From contig CAMCOD010000008.1 in the NCBI GenBank assembly GCA_945876435.1, forward strand, positions 1 through 64,000: DNA of 64,000 bases, written 5' to 3'. Shown piece after piece: positions 1 to 7,854 of the stretch. How positions within the stretch are numbered: the first letter of the stretch is position 1; each line of letters opens with the position of its first letter. The stretch comes from an uncultured Clostridia bacterium. GTDB lineage: Bacteria; Bacillota; Clostridia; Oscillospirales; Ruminococcaceae. The notes under the pieces were generated by a model, which worked only from the letters and a program-made list of their open reading frames with translations, searched no databases and was not told the origin of the DNA. The position numbers and the translations under genes were made by a program.

Positions 1-151
1 TTCCCATACAACCGACGAGGCAAAGTCAATGTATTCCTATCATAGTGACGACACACTGCGAATGTATCGTGCTTTTGGAGAAAAAGCAAAAATTTATGAA
101 GCAAAGATCTATGCAACAGCAGTTGTCCACGATTTCAATGAATTGAGGTGA
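1..151 (+). CDS. C-terminal end of an unidentified protein (5' partial)
   Basis: The frame starting at base 2 is open from the window edge to a TGA at 149-151, giving about 49 residues ending in ATAVVHDFNELR. It is rich in charged and aromatic residues (MYSYHSDDTLRMYRAFGEK) and ends only 13 bases before the next gene, which suggests co-transcription with the acetyltransferase. I do not recognise the family. It could be the end of a small cytoplasmic protein. The upstream part lies outside the window. Confidence 0.5.
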   Translation, partial: SHTTDEAKSMYSYHSDDTLRMYRAFGEKAKIYEAKIYATAVVHDFNELR

Positions 152-164
152 ACGCACAAACAGG

Positions 165-692
165 ATGGAATACCGAAAATTGACTGAAAAAGAAATTGAT
201 CCTTCCATGCTGAACGCTTTTATCCGCACCCAACCGGTGACCCGATGCTGGCGCAAGGAAAATGGCAAATGGGTCATTCGGGATGTGGTCTTCACGGATG
301 ATTGGAACGATGACGAGCGAGCGTTAAAGGCCGCACAGCTTCAGGAGACTGTCCGCAAAGGCGGCGCAGTGATTGCCGCTTTCTATGACGGACAGTTGAA
401 GGGCTTTGCCGCAATCGAGGCAGCTCCTTTGGGCAGCCGTGGACAGTATCGTGACCTGAGCAAATTCCACGTTTCTCAGGATATGCGCCGGAAGGGAATC
501 GGGCGGGAGCTGTTTTTGCGGGCAAAAAACTTTGCCCGGGAGATTGGCGGCGAAAAATTGTATATTTCCGCTCATTCTGCTGTGGAAAGCCAGGCCTTTT
601 ACCGGGCGATGGGCTGTGTGGAAGCCCAGGAATACGACCCTTATCACAGCGCCGACGAACCTTGTGACTGCCAGATGGAATGTTTGTTGTAA
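165..692 (+). CDS. GNAT-family N-acetyltransferase
   Basis: Predicted 175-residue cytoplasmic acetyl-CoA-dependent N-acetyltransferase of the GCN5-related superfamily; the acceptor substrate is unknown. The acetyl-CoA pyrophosphate loop (motif A) is visible as MRRKGIGRELF around residues 107-117, preceded by the beta-strand LSKFHVS and followed by the motif B region KLYISAHSAVESQAFYRAMGC, with the usual Ala/Tyr helix near the C terminus. Length is normal for a single GNAT domain. The ATG lies 14 bases after GAGGTG, so the ribosome site is spaced rather far. It sits directly behind a partial gene and ends at a strong terminator, so it is probably the last gene of its transcript. Confidence 0.85.
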   Translation: MEYRKLTEKEIDPSMLNAFIRTQPVTRCWRKENGKWVIRDVVFTDDWNDDERALKAAQLQETVRKGGAVIAAFYDGQLKGFAAIEAAPLGSRGQYRDLSKFHVSQDMRRKGIGRELFLRAKNFAREIGGEKLYISAHSAVESQAFYRAMGCVEAQEYDPYHSADEPCDCQMECLL

Positions 693-704
693 AATTAAGG
701 CCGA

Positions 705-740
705 AAAAAGCAGATACCCGGAAGGGTATCTGCTTTCTAT
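705..740 (+). terminator. Intrinsic terminator after the GNAT gene
   Basis: An 11-bp perfect stem AGCAGATACCC/GGGTATCTGCT (709-719 with 724-734) closes a 4-base loop. It is flanked by A-rich and T-rich stretches. Confidence 0.85.
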
Positions 741-822
741 TTTGCTTTTTCATCCACAAGACCCTTTTCAACAATATCCCCTTTTTCCGCTATACAGAAT
801 TCATAAAAGCGCAGGAAAAGCG

Positions 823-851
823 TTGAAAATTTTAGTAAAACATTGTATAAT
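823..851 (+). promoter_or_regulatory. Sigma-A-type promoter of the GH2 gene
   Basis: TTGAAA (823-828), a 17-base spacer and TATAAT (846-851) lie about 70 bases before the GH2 start codon. No operator-like repeat was seen around it. Confidence 0.75.
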
Positions 852-924
852 GATTTAATTCAATCGGGAAAACTATAATCAGGCCCGTATTTTCTCATCC
901 TGATGATGAAAGGAAGCTCTGATC

Positions 925-2553
925 ATGAAAACAACTCCCTGGCAAACCCATCCCCGACCTCAATTGAAACGAAAGGCTTACCGGCTGCTTAACGGAAGCT
1001 GGAAGCTGAACCAGCAGCCGGTGCTGGTACCCTATCCGCCTCAATCCGCCCTGTCCGCCTACAGCCCGGATGTAACGGAACAGCTCACCTATGAATATAC
1101 TTTCCTCTATCCGGAGGATTTTACCCAAACCCGAACCCTGCTCCACTTTGGCGCTGTGGATCAGATTGCCGAAGTTTGGCTCAATGACAAGCATTTGGGC
1201 CGCCATGAGGGAGGCTACCTGCCTTTTACCTTTGATATTACCGATGCTGTCCGCAAGGAGGAAGAAAACCATCTGCGGGTAGAAGTAACGGACAGCTTAG
1301 ACCCCACTTATCCCTACGGCAAACAAAGCAAAAAGCCCGGCGGCATGTGGTATACCCCGGTCAGCGGCATTTGGCAGAGTGTCTGGCTGGAAAATGTTCC
1401 GGAGCTTTACATCAAGTCCATCAAGCTGGATGTGGATCTGCGGGGTGTCGATATCACGGTAGAGGGGATTTCTGATGGCTTTACCGCCGAAACCGACGGA
1501 CAAAGCTACCATTTTGACGGAAATTCCGGTCGAATTGAGATTCAAAATCCCATCCTCTGGACCCCGGACAACCCTCATTTGTATCCTCTGACCATTTCTG
1601 CCGGCGAAGATACGGTGGAAAGTTACTTTGCTCTTCGCACTGTTGCCATCGAGAAAAAGTCCGGCGTTAACCGGATTCTCCTCAATGGTCAACCCATTTT
1701 TCTTCATGGCGTGCTGGACCAGGGCTACTTCCCGGATGGCATCTTCCTGCCGGCTGAGCCGGAGGAATACGACCGGGATATCCTGCGCATGAAAGAACTG
1801 GGGATGAATCTGCTCCGCAAGCATGTAAAAATCGAACCGGAATATTTCTACTGCGCCTGTGACCGGCTGGGAATACTGCTCATGCAGGATATGGTCAACA
1901 GCGGTTCCTATCATTTTATCCGGGACAGCGTGCTGCCCACCTTGGGCTTCCGCAGCCGTCCGGACACATTGGGACCTTCTCTGGACAAACGGAAGGAATT
2001 TTTCCGCCGCCACATGCTGGATACTCTGCGTCACCTGTACAACCATCCCTCGGTCATCGCTTACACCCTCTTTAACGAGGGCTGGGGCCAATTTCAAAGC
2101 GACTCTCTCTATGAACTGGCCAAATCCACCGATCCCAGCCGCCTGATTGACTCCACCTCCGGCTGGTTTGCCCAGAACAACAGCGATTTCGACAGCGAAC
2201 ACATCTACTTCCGCCTGAAAAAGCTGAGTTATCGGGAACAGCCGCTGCTGGTTTCCGAATGCGGCGGCTACACGCTGCCGGTTCCGGGCCATCTTTACAG
2301 CGAAAAACGGCAATATGGCTATGGCGCCTGTGAAAACAGCAAAGAACTCACCGACAAGATTCTGGAAATGTATCAGAAAATGATCTTCCCTGCCATTCAG
2401 GACGGCTGCTGCGGCTGTATTTACACCCAGCTCAGCGATGTGGAGGAGGAGATCAACGGCCTTTACACCTATGACCGACAGGTCTGCAAGGTGGATAAGG
2501 AGCGTCTGCGTATTCTCTCCAACGAGCTTCGCTATATTGTCAATTCTCTTTAA
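925..2553 (+). CDS. Glycoside hydrolase family 2 (beta-galactosidase/beta-glucuronidase type)
   Basis: Predicted 542-residue retaining beta-glycosidase with no signal peptide, so cytoplasmic. The N-terminal sugar-binding jelly roll runs through RLLNGSWKLN and GRHEGGYLPFTFDITD (residues 20-155). A short immunoglobulin-like domain follows to about 245, then the TIM barrel. The acid/base glutamate is in TLFNEGWGQF (N384-E385) and the nucleophile is E445 in LLVSECGGY. It is shorter than LacZ or UidA, resembling the many small clostridial GH2 enzymes of unknown specificity, so galactoside, glucuronide or mannoside are all possible. It stands alone with its own promoter and terminator; no transporter or regulator is next to it, and the Mgl importer is 14 kb away. 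Start supported by AAAGGAAG upstream. Confidence 0.9.
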   Translation: MKTTPWQTHPRPQLKRKAYRLLNGSWKLNQQPVLVPYPPQSALSAYSPDVTEQLTYEYTFLYPEDFTQTRTLLHFGAVDQIAEVWLNDKHLGRHEGGYLPFTFDITDAVRKEEENHLRVEVTDSLDPTYPYGKQSKKPGGMWYTPVSGIWQSVWLENVPELYIKSIKLDVDLRGVDITVEGISDGFTAETDGQSYHFDGNSGRIEIQNPILWTPDNPHLYPLTISAGEDTVESYFALRTVAIEKKSGVNRILLNGQPIFLHGVLDQGYFPDGIFLPAEPEEYDRDILRMKELGMNLLRKHVKIEPEYFYCACDRLGILLMQDMVNSGSYHFIRDSVLPTLGFRSRPDTLGPSLDKRKEFFRRHMLDTLRHLYNHPSVIAYTLFNEGWGQFQSDSLYELAKSTDPSRLIDSTSGWFAQNNSDFDSEHIYFRLKKLSYREQPLLVSECGGYTLPVPGHLYSEKRQYGYGACENSKELTDKILEMYQKMIFPAIQDGCCGCIYTQLSDVEEEINGLYTYDRQVCKVDKERLRILSNELRYIVNSL

Positions 2554-2562
2554 AAAGCCAAA

Positions 2563-2589
2563 AGACCGCTCGGATGAGCGGTTTTTTTG
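2563..2589 (+). terminator. Intrinsic terminator after GH2
   Basis: A 7-bp stem ACCGCTC/GAGCGGT (2565-2571 with 2576-2582), a GGAT loop and a run of T residues follow the stop codon by 11 bases. Confidence 0.85.
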
Positions 2590-2601
2590 CATATGGTAAT
2601 G

Positions 2602-2836
2602 CTATCGATTTTCCTCAAATGCCACAGCTGACTGGTACTTAATCCGGTTCAGCTCCTCTTTCTACCGGATCACCTGTTCCATATCGATCTCGTGGCAGTT
2701 GGCCAGCGCCGAAGCGTAATACATCACATCCAACTTCTTCCGCCAGCTTGAGAAAATAATCCTTGACCAGCTCCGGGTGGTGATCTTTGGCTTTAATATA
2801 AGTCTGCAAGTACTTCACTGTTGTTTTGCCGTCCAT
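2602..2836 (-). pseudogene. Decayed MazG-like nucleotide pyrophosphohydrolase
   Basis: From an ATG at 2836 with a strong GGAGGG ribosome site the frame reads MDGKTTVKYLQTYIKAKDHH and on to LKLAEEVG, typical of the first helix of small MazG-like NTP pyrophosphohydrolases. The reading frame then shifts: the +1 frame continues DVMYYASALANCHEIDMEQVIR, an amber TAG, then KEELNRIKYQSAVAFEENR and TAG. That is the normal C-terminal helix of the family. Joining the two pieces skips the middle of the domain (the part after EEVGE), so an internal deletion, a frameshift and a nonsense codon have all occurred. The intact ancestor would be about 100 residues. The ORF track's longer minus-strand ORF is this gene plus spurious flanks. 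Confidence 0.75.
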
Positions 2837-2963
2837 TGTTTTCCCTCCTGCGACAGCTTCTATCCTGCTGCCCGTTTTCATACTCTTGATTATAGCAGCT
2901 TTTTTCTTAAAATAAATGTACGCAAAAAAGATGCTGAATTTTTTACCATCAAGGAGGAATCCC

Positions 2964-3707
2964 ATGCTTCCCGAAGTCTTAAGCATTGAAACGCCCGCCG
3001 AGGACGTCTGCCTCTATTGGTTTGATGGGCCCAGGCCTTATGTGACCTCAGTGGCTGCCATCTGCCGAAGCGGCGGCTGCCTGGTTTTGGATACATACTG
3101 TGGCTCCTATTATATGGACTGGGTCCGTCAGGATCTGGAACAGCGTTTTCAACCGAAATATTTCTGTGTAATCAACAGCCATCATCACTGGGACCACATC
3201 TGGGGCAACAGTTCTTTCCACGATTGCCTGATTTACAGCACTCCCCTTTGCAAAGAACATATTTTTCAACAATGGACGGAGCAAATGGAGGAAAACGCCG
3301 CCTTTTTCCGGGGAAAAGCAGAAATGTTTCTGCCCAATATTACCGTGGACCAGCCGCTTGAACTGCTGCCCCAGGTCTTCGCTTTTCCGGCTCCCAGCCA
3401 TACCGCGGATTCTTTGGCTCTTTGGGATGAGAAAAACCATTTTTTATTTGCCGGCGATTCGGTAGAAAGTCCTGTGGTACAGCTTTGCTGCTGTAATCTG
3501 AACCAATACCGCAAAACCATCGCTCATTTTGAAGCCCTATCTCCGAAGGCAGTCTTCAGCGGACACAGCATCAACAGCAATCCTGCTATTCTTCGTCAGG
3601 TTTCCTCCTATTTGCAGGCTTTGGCAGAAAAAAGAGAGCTGTATATCGAAGATGAAACCGCCCGGCACACCCATTGGGACAATGAAAAACTGCTTTTCGG
3701 CAGGTAA
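2964..3707 (+). CDS. MBL-fold metallo-hydrolase
   Basis: Predicted 247-residue cytoplasmic metallo-beta-lactamase-superfamily hydrolase binding one or two metal ions. The HxHxDH motif is visible as SHHHWDHIWG, the downstream metal ligands as PSHTADSLALW and LFAGDSVE, and the last histidine as FSGHS. The specific substrate cannot be read from sequence; many such clostridial proteins are annotated only as MBL hydrolases. I chose the ATG at 2964 over the track's 2916 because AAGGAGG lies 7 bases before it and the upstream extension is basic and non-conserved. The decayed MazG-like gene is transcribed divergently upstream. The stop codon overlaps the candidate sigma-K promoter of the next gene. 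Confidence 0.85.
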   Translation: MLPEVLSIETPAEDVCLYWFDGPRPYVTSVAAICRSGGCLVLDTYCGSYYMDWVRQDLEQRFQPKYFCVINSHHHWDHIWGNSSFHDCLIYSTPLCKEHIFQQWTEQMEENAAFFRGKAEMFLPNITVDQPLELLPQVFAFPAPSHTADSLALWDEKNHFLFAGDSVESPVVQLCCCNLNQYRKTIAHFEALSPKAVFSGHSINSNPAILRQVSSYLQALAEKRELYIEDETARHTHWDNEKLLFGR

Positions 3708-3734
3708 CCCGACGAGTCCTTCCTGCATAGGATA
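3707..3734 (+). promoter_or_regulatory. Candidate sigma-K-type (mother-cell) promoter
   Basis: AC at 3707-3708, a 17-base gap and CATAGGATA at 3726-3734 match the sigma-K pattern AC-N16/17-CATANNNTA. It lies about 50 bases before the cysteine-rich BclA-type gene. A short hairpin (GCACG/CGTGC, 3739-3758) begins near the expected start point, and no good sigma-A promoter was seen there. Short motifs can occur by chance, so this is a candidate. Confidence 0.45.
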
Positions 3735-3782
3735 TATGGCACGAAAATGATACCGTGCAATCCATCCTAAGGAGGCCTTGTC

Positions 3783-4385
3783 ATGATTTATCGTCCTTTC
3801 GACAGCGGCTGCGGAATGAGCGACAACCGTTTTGAAAGCTACGGCTCTTCCCAGCCCCGTTCTCATAACTGCTGTTGCTGCTGTCCCTTTTTCTGCTGTC
3901 GTTCCTGCGATCTGTCCTGTACATCAAATCCCTCTGCGCCAAGCGTCAACGCTCTCACTGCAATCAACACCGCCGCTCAGGCCCCTGCGGCCAATGCTGT
4001 TTTGACCTTTGCGGAAAATCCTACCCTGATTGGAAACGCCATCAGCCATAGCCCGGGAAGCGCGGCCATTCTTATCCATACTCCCGGTGTGTATCAGATC
4101 TCCTTCCATGCCACGGTATCCCCCACTGCCGCAACTGAGGTTCCCCACAACAGCGTTCTCCAGCTGCAGCGCAATGGCGTGGATGTGCCCAGTGCGGTGG
4201 CCGCTCATCTGTCTCTCAACACGGCAGATGCCAGCACCATTGGGTTCTCTTACCTTCTTAGCGTGAACACAACGCCAGTAACACTGACTATCGTATCCAA
4301 AATCGCCAACTCTTCTATTGCATCTGCCGTTATCAATGTAACGCGCATCGGTTCGACTTCCTCCGGCTGTACTGCAACCGTGTAA
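3783..4385 (+). CDS. Cysteine-rich BclA-C-domain-like protein, candidate spore surface protein
   Basis: A 200-residue protein in two parts. Residues 1-50 carry a striking cysteine cluster (NCCCCCPFFCCRSCDLSC). Residues about 55-195 are a Thr/Ala/Asn-rich beta domain (AINTAAQAPAANAVLTF, GVYQISFHATVSP, LQLQRNGVDVPSA) like the C-terminal TNF-like jelly roll of BclA and clostridial collagen-like proteins. The Gly-X-X collagen repeat that normally precedes this domain is absent. There is no signal peptide or membrane segment, as expected for a protein put onto the spore from the mother cell. AAGGAGG precedes the ATG. The upstream CATAGGATA box would fit sigma-K control. The domain call is good; the spore role is inference. 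It could also be a vegetative surface or phage-tail-type protein. Confidence 0.65.
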   Translation: MIYRPFDSGCGMSDNRFESYGSSQPRSHNCCCCCPFFCCRSCDLSCTSNPSAPSVNALTAINTAAQAPAANAVLTFAENPTLIGNAISHSPGSAAILIHTPGVYQISFHATVSPTAATEVPHNSVLQLQRNGVDVPSAVAAHLSLNTADASTIGFSYLLSVNTTPVTLTIVSKIANSSIASAVINVTRIGSTSSGCTATV

Positions 4386-4390
4386 AAGCA

Positions 4391-4422
4391 AAAAAGCCTC
4401 TCCAAAAGGAGAGGCTTTTTTT
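4391..4422. terminator. Bidirectional terminator between the Cys-rich gene and aspA
   Basis: A perfect 8-bp stem GCCTCTCC/GGAGAGGC (4396-4403 with 4408-4415) has an AAAA loop. An A-run on the left and a T-run on the right let it serve both convergent genes. Confidence 0.85.
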
Positions 4423-4444
4423 GCATTGTACCAATCGGTACCAA

Positions 4445-5821
4445 TTATACCATGGAGTATGGATCCAGGATCTTTTCGATCTCTTCGTCGCTGTAGATGT
4501 TTTTGCTCTTCAGTACTTCGCGAACGGATTCGCCAGTCTTGATAGCAGTTTTTGCGATCTCAGCGGATACTTTGTAGCCAACGGTTGGGCAGATAGCGGT
4601 GATAACGCCTACAGAACCGTCAACCAGAGCACGGCAGCGGTCAGCGTTAGCGGTAATACCAACAACGCAGTTGTCAACGAAGGTCTCAACAGCGCCGCGG
4701 AGAGCATTGATGGACTCGAAGAGTCTGTGGTAGAGAACTGGTTCTGCGTAGTTCAGTTCCAGCTGGCCAGCTTCAGCAGCCATGGTGATGGAAACATCGT
4801 TGCCCATGATCAGGAAAGCAGCCTGGGACATAACTTCAGGGATAACTGGGTTTACTTTACCTGGCATAATGGAAGAACCATTCTGTTTTGCAGGCAGGTT
4901 GATCTCCTGGAAGCCGCAGCGTGGGCCGGAGGACATCAGACGGAAGTCATTGGCCATTTTGGAGCAGGAAATTGCACAGGTTTTCAGTGCAGCGGATACG
5001 TAAGCGTAGGAGTCCAGGTTCTGGGTACCATCAACCAGGTCTTCTGCTTTTACCAATGGAAGGCCGGTGATTTTAGCCAGCTCAGGAGCCAGAGCTTCTA
5101 CATATTTTGGATTTGCGTTCAGAGCAGTACCTACAGCAGTACCACCCATATTAACAGCGTACATCTCTTCCAGAGCGCGATTCAGGCGAACCAGGTCGCG
5201 TTTGATGGCTTTGCGGTATGCGCCGAATTCAGAACCAAGACGGATCGGAACTGCGTCCTGCATCTGAGTACGACCCATTTTAATAACATCGTGGAATTCT
5301 TCTTCTTTTGCAGCCAGAGCAGCTTCCAGACGTTCTACCTGAGCAATTGCTTTTTTCAGCAGTTTTGCAGCGGTCAGTTTAGCAGCAGATGGGAAAACGT
5401 CGTTGGTAGACTGTGCTCTGTTTACATGGTCGTTAGGATGAACGATGGAGTAATCGCCTTTTTCACCGCCCAGGATTTCGATAGCGCGGTTTGCGATAAC
5501 TTCGTTTGCAGTCATGTTAGCGGTAGTACCTGCGCCGCCCTGAACTGGGTCGCAGAGGAACTGATCATGGAGTTTGCCTTCCAGGATCTCATCGCATGCC
5601 TGGCAAATAGCATCTTTGATTTTTTCATCCAATTCGCCTACCATGCAGTTGCAGATAGCGCAGGCTTTTTTGATTTCAGCCATGGAGTTGATAAATTCCG
5701 GCTGCATTTTCTGTCCGGTGATCTGGAAGTTTTCACAACCTCTCATGGACTGTACGCCATAGTAAGCTTCAACTGGTACTTCTTTGGTGCCGATGGAGTC
5801 GGCTTCAATACGGTATGCCAT
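4445..5821 (-). CDS. aspA: Aspartate ammonia-lyase
   Basis: Aspartase of 458 residues catalysing reversible deamination of L-aspartate to fumarate and ammonia in the cytoplasm. The fumarate lyase signature GSSIMPGKVNP is intact. Conserved blocks GGAGTTANMTANEVIANRA, VHPNDHVNRAQSTND and MGRTQMQDAVPIRLG are typical of aspartase; class II fumarase is the main alternative and is less likely. The ATG at 5821 sits 9 bases after AAAGAGG and is preferred to the upstream TTG at 5830. It is divergent from malic enzyme, and each has its own promoter. The pair links aspartate through fumarate and malate to pyruvate, although no fumarase is visible here. Its own promoter is at 5893-5921. Confidence 0.92.
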   Translation of the reverse strand: MAYRIEADSIGTKEVPVEAYYGVQSMRGCENFQITGQKMQPEFINSMAEIKKACAICNCMVGELDEKIKDAICQACDEILEGKLHDQFLCDPVQGGAGTTANMTANEVIANRAIEILGGEKGDYSIVHPNDHVNRAQSTNDVFPSAAKLTAAKLLKKAIAQVERLEAALAAKEEEFHDVIKMGRTQMQDAVPIRLGSEFGAYRKAIKRDLVRLNRALEEMYAVNMGGTAVGTALNANPKYVEALAPELAKITGLPLVKAEDLVDGTQNLDSYAYVSAALKTCAISCSKMANDFRLMSSGPRCGFQEINLPAKQNGSSIMPGKVNPVIPEVMSQAAFLIMGNDVSITMAAEAGQLELNYAEPVLYHRLFESINALRGAVETFVDNCVVGITANADRCRALVDGSVGVITAICPTVGYKVSAEIAKTAIKTGESVREVLKSKNIYSDEEIEKILDPYSMV

Positions 5822-5892
5822 AATGCTCAACCTCTTTCGTAATATTTGTAAAACTTGTCCAAAAATGACGCAATACTTGCATCGTCACCTTC

Positions 5893-5921
5893 ATTATATC
5901 AACCTCAATCTTAAAATTCAA
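5893..5921 (-). promoter_or_regulatory. Sigma-A promoter of aspA
   Basis: Read on the minus strand: TTGAAT (5916-5921), a 17-base spacer and a perfect TATAAT (5893-5898), about 70 bases before the aspA ATG. Confidence 0.8.
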
Positions 5922-5963
5922 TCCCTTTATGAAACTTATCTTGCAAAAAAACGCATTTTGTCA

Positions 5964-5992
5964 TTGATTTATCGAGGTTTTTGCAATATAAT
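5964..5992 (+). promoter_or_regulatory. Sigma-A promoter of the malic enzyme gene
   Basis: TTGATT (5964-5969), a 17-base spacer and TATAAT (5987-5992) predict a start near 5999, giving a leader of about 105 bases before the ATG at 6104. Confidence 0.8.
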
Positions 5993-5998
5993 GAGGGT

Positions 5999-6093
5999 AG
6001 GACCGGGGATTCCGACTGGGTGGGAACCCTTCTGGACATCGTTCTCTCCGGGTCCGGCGAACCGGCATCGGTTAATTCAAATCACTAAGGAGG
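5999..6093 (+). promoter_or_regulatory. Structured 5' leader of malic enzyme mRNA, candidate cis-regulatory RNA
   Basis: The leader is much more GC-rich than the flanking promoter DNA and can fold. GGACCGGGGA (6000-6009) pairs with TCTCCGGGTCC (6045-6055), enclosing a small hairpin GGGT-GGGA-ACCC (6018-6029). A third hairpin AACCG-GCAT-CGGTT (6060-6073) sits just before AAGGAGG (6087-6093). CCGG at 6054-6057 can alternatively pair with CCGG at 6062-6065, which would break both the first and third stems, so two exclusive folds are possible. I recognise no known riboswitch class. It might only be a stabilising or translational leader. Confidence 0.4.
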
Positions 6094-6103
6094 CTGCATT
6101 ACA

Positions 6104-7333
6104 ATGACTCTGAAAGAACAAGCTCTGAAGCTCCACAAAGACGCTCAGGGTAAAATCGCAATTCAGTGCAAAGTACCTGTAAAAACCAAAGAGGACCTGT
6201 CTCTTGCTTACTCCCCAGGCGTAGCAGAACCATGCATGGAAATCCATCATGATTACAACAAAATTTATGACTACACCGCAAAAGGCAACCTGGTTGCAGT
6301 AGTTACCAACGGTACTGCCGTTCTTGGTCTCGGTGACATCGGCGCAGGCGCTGGTCTTCCTGTTATGGAAGGCAAAGGCATCCTGTTCAAATCCTTCGCC
6401 GGCGTTGACGCTTTCCCAATCTGCCTCAACACCAAGGATCCTGACGATATCATCCGCACCGTTAAGCTGATGGAGCCAACCTTCGGCGGCGTCAACCTGG
6501 AAGACATCAAAGCTCCTGAGTGCTTCTACATCGAAGAAAAACTCAAAGAGATCTGCGATATTCCTGTATTCCATGATGACCAGCACGGCACCGCTATCGT
6601 ATGTGCCGCTGCTACCATCAACGCTCTGAAACTGCTGGGCAAAAAACCGGAAGATCTGAAAGTTGCTGTAAACGGCTGCGGCGCTGCTGCTATCTCCGTT
6701 TCCAAACTGATCATGGCTCTGGGCGTAAAAGACATCACCCTCTGCGACTCCAAGGGCGCTGTTTACAAAGGCCGTGAAGGCATGAGAGAATCTACCGCTG
6801 CAATCGCTGAGATCACCAATCCAAACATGATCAAAGGCGGCCTGGCTGACATCGTAAAAGATGCTGACATGTTCCTGGGTCTCTCCGTTGCTGACGTTCT
6901 GACTCCAGAAATGGTTAAAACCATGAAGAAAGATCCAATCATCTTCGCAATGGCTAACCCAAATCCAGAGATCAAACCAGAACTGGCGAAAGAAGCTGGC
7001 GCTGCCATCATCGGTACTGGCCGCTCCGACTATCCAAACCAGATCAACAACGTTCTGGCCTTCCCAGGTATCTTCCGCGGTGCTCTGGATGTTCATGCCA
7101 GAAAGATCAACGAAGAAATGAAGCTGGCTGCTGCAAAAGCAATCGCTGGCCTGGTTTCCGACGAAGAACTGAATGCGGAATATGTAATTCCTTCTACCTT
7201 CGACAGCCGTGTTGCTCCAGCCGTTGCTGCTAACGTAGCTCGTGTTGCAATCGAAACCGGCGTTGCAAGAAGAACAGACATCACTCCGGAACAGGTTGCT
7301 GAACATACCCGCGAACTGGTTGCAAAACTGTAA
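6104..7333 (+). CDS. NAD(P)-dependent malic enzyme
   Basis: A 409-residue short bacterial malic enzyme that decarboxylates malate to pyruvate and CO2 with reduction of NAD(P). The N-terminal domain carries [15 protein letters not shown] and the catalytic lysine region [16 protein letters not shown]. The metal-binding segment is [10 protein letters not shown], and the Rossmann domain contains [13 protein letters not shown]. Length matches YtsJ/MaeB-type enzymes lacking the phosphotransacetylase-like extension. AAGGAGG lies 10 bases before the ATG. The gene is monocistronic, divergent from aspA, with the promoter and structured leader described separately. Cofactor preference cannot be decided. 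The codon usage is strongly biased, suggesting high expression. Confidence 0.93.
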   Translation: MTLKEQALKLHKDAQGKIAIQCKVPVKTKEDLSLAYSPGVAEPCMEIHHDYNKIYDYTAKGNLVAVVTNGTAVLGLGDIGAGAGLPVMEGKGILFKSFAGVDAFPICLNTKDPDDIIRTVKLMEPTFGGVNLEDIKAPECFYIEEKLKEICDIPVFHDDQHGTAIVCAAATINALKLLGKKPEDLKVAVNGCGAAAISVSKLIMALGVKDITLCDSKGAVYKGREGMRESTAAIAEITNPNMIKGGLADIVKDADMFLGLSVADVLTPEMVKTMKKDPIIFAMANPNPEIKPELAKEAGAAIIGTGRSDYPNQINNVLAFPGIFRGALDVHARKINEEMKLAAAKAIAGLVSDEELNAEYVIPSTFDSRVAPAVAANVARVAIETGVARRTDITPEQVAEHTRELVAKL

Positions 7334-7365
7334 TCCTTTCGTTTTATAATCGGTACACAGATAAC

Positions 7366-7415
7366 AACAGCCCCTGATGGAAATCCATCAGGGGCTGTTC
7401 CGTTGTTTTTTTATT
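7366..7415. terminator. Strong terminator after malic enzyme
   Basis: A 16-bp perfect stem AACAGCCCCTGATGGA/TCCATCAGGGGCTGTT (7366-7381 with 7384-7399) is followed by a T-rich tract. It may also insulate the convergent DUF5655 gene. Confidence 0.88.
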
Positions 7416-7797
7416 TTCTCTTTCTTTCTGAAAAAGCAGCGGCTTTTCTGATCCAAAACAGCAGCTCCTCATCGATCTCCTCCGTTCCGGCGATCATTAC
7501 ATGGTGGGTCCAGCGGTTGGGATACGGCTCCACAGCCGCGTCAATCCGCTGGGACGGCTCCTGATACTCCAGTCCGAAGCTGACCGTCAGATAATGAGCC
7601 GGTCTGTCTTTGGCTTTTCGTACCGGCAAAAAGGAAACAAAGGCAAAATTATGCCGGTTTGCAAAAGAAATCTGGGTTTTGGACACTTTAATCTTTATCT
7701 GACCCAGTTCTTCCAGCACTTTTTTCTCAAATTCTTCATATAAAGCCAGTTCTTCCGGCTTTCCTTCAAAGAAAAACAGCACGTCCGGATTTTGCAT
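7411..7797 (-). CDS. DUF5655-family protein
   Basis: A 128-residue soluble protein. The layout (FFEGKPEELALYEEFEKKVL, then VSKTQISFANRHNFAFVSFLPVRK, HYLTVSFGLEYQEPS and a C-terminal helix ELLFWIRKAAAF) matches the DUF5655 domain, a small fold of unknown activity seen as a stand-alone clostridial protein. No catalytic residues can be assigned. AGGGGGA precedes the ATG. It lies downstream of pyrE on the same strand but is separated from it by a hairpin terminator, so it is probably expressed separately or by readthrough. Confidence 0.65.
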   Translation of the reverse strand: MQNPDVLFFFEGKPEELALYEEFEKKVLEELGQIKIKVSKTQISFANRHNFAFVSFLPVRKAKDRPAHYLTVSFGLEYQEPSQRIDAAVEPYPNRWTHHVMIAGTEEIDEELLFWIRKAAAFSERKRK

Positions 7798-7814
7798 GGA
7801 AATCCCCCTATGAA

Positions 7815-7845
7815 AAAACCACCTCTCACGAGGTGGTTTTTATTG
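7815..7845. terminator. Terminator between pyrE and the DUF5655 gene
   Basis: An 11-bp stem AAAACCACCTC/GAGGTGGTTTT (7815-7825 with 7830-7840) has a TCAC loop. It has U-tract potential on both strands. Confidence 0.8.
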
Positions 7846-7854
7846 TAATATTGT

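Noticed and set aside
4421-5842. 473-residue plus-strand ORF opposite aspA, and the 409-residue minus ORF opposite malic enzyme (6077-7306)
   Set aside because: Both mirror highly expressed genes with strong codon bias, are rich in Phe/Cys/Ser as expected for antisense translation, and have no ribosome sites or motifs.
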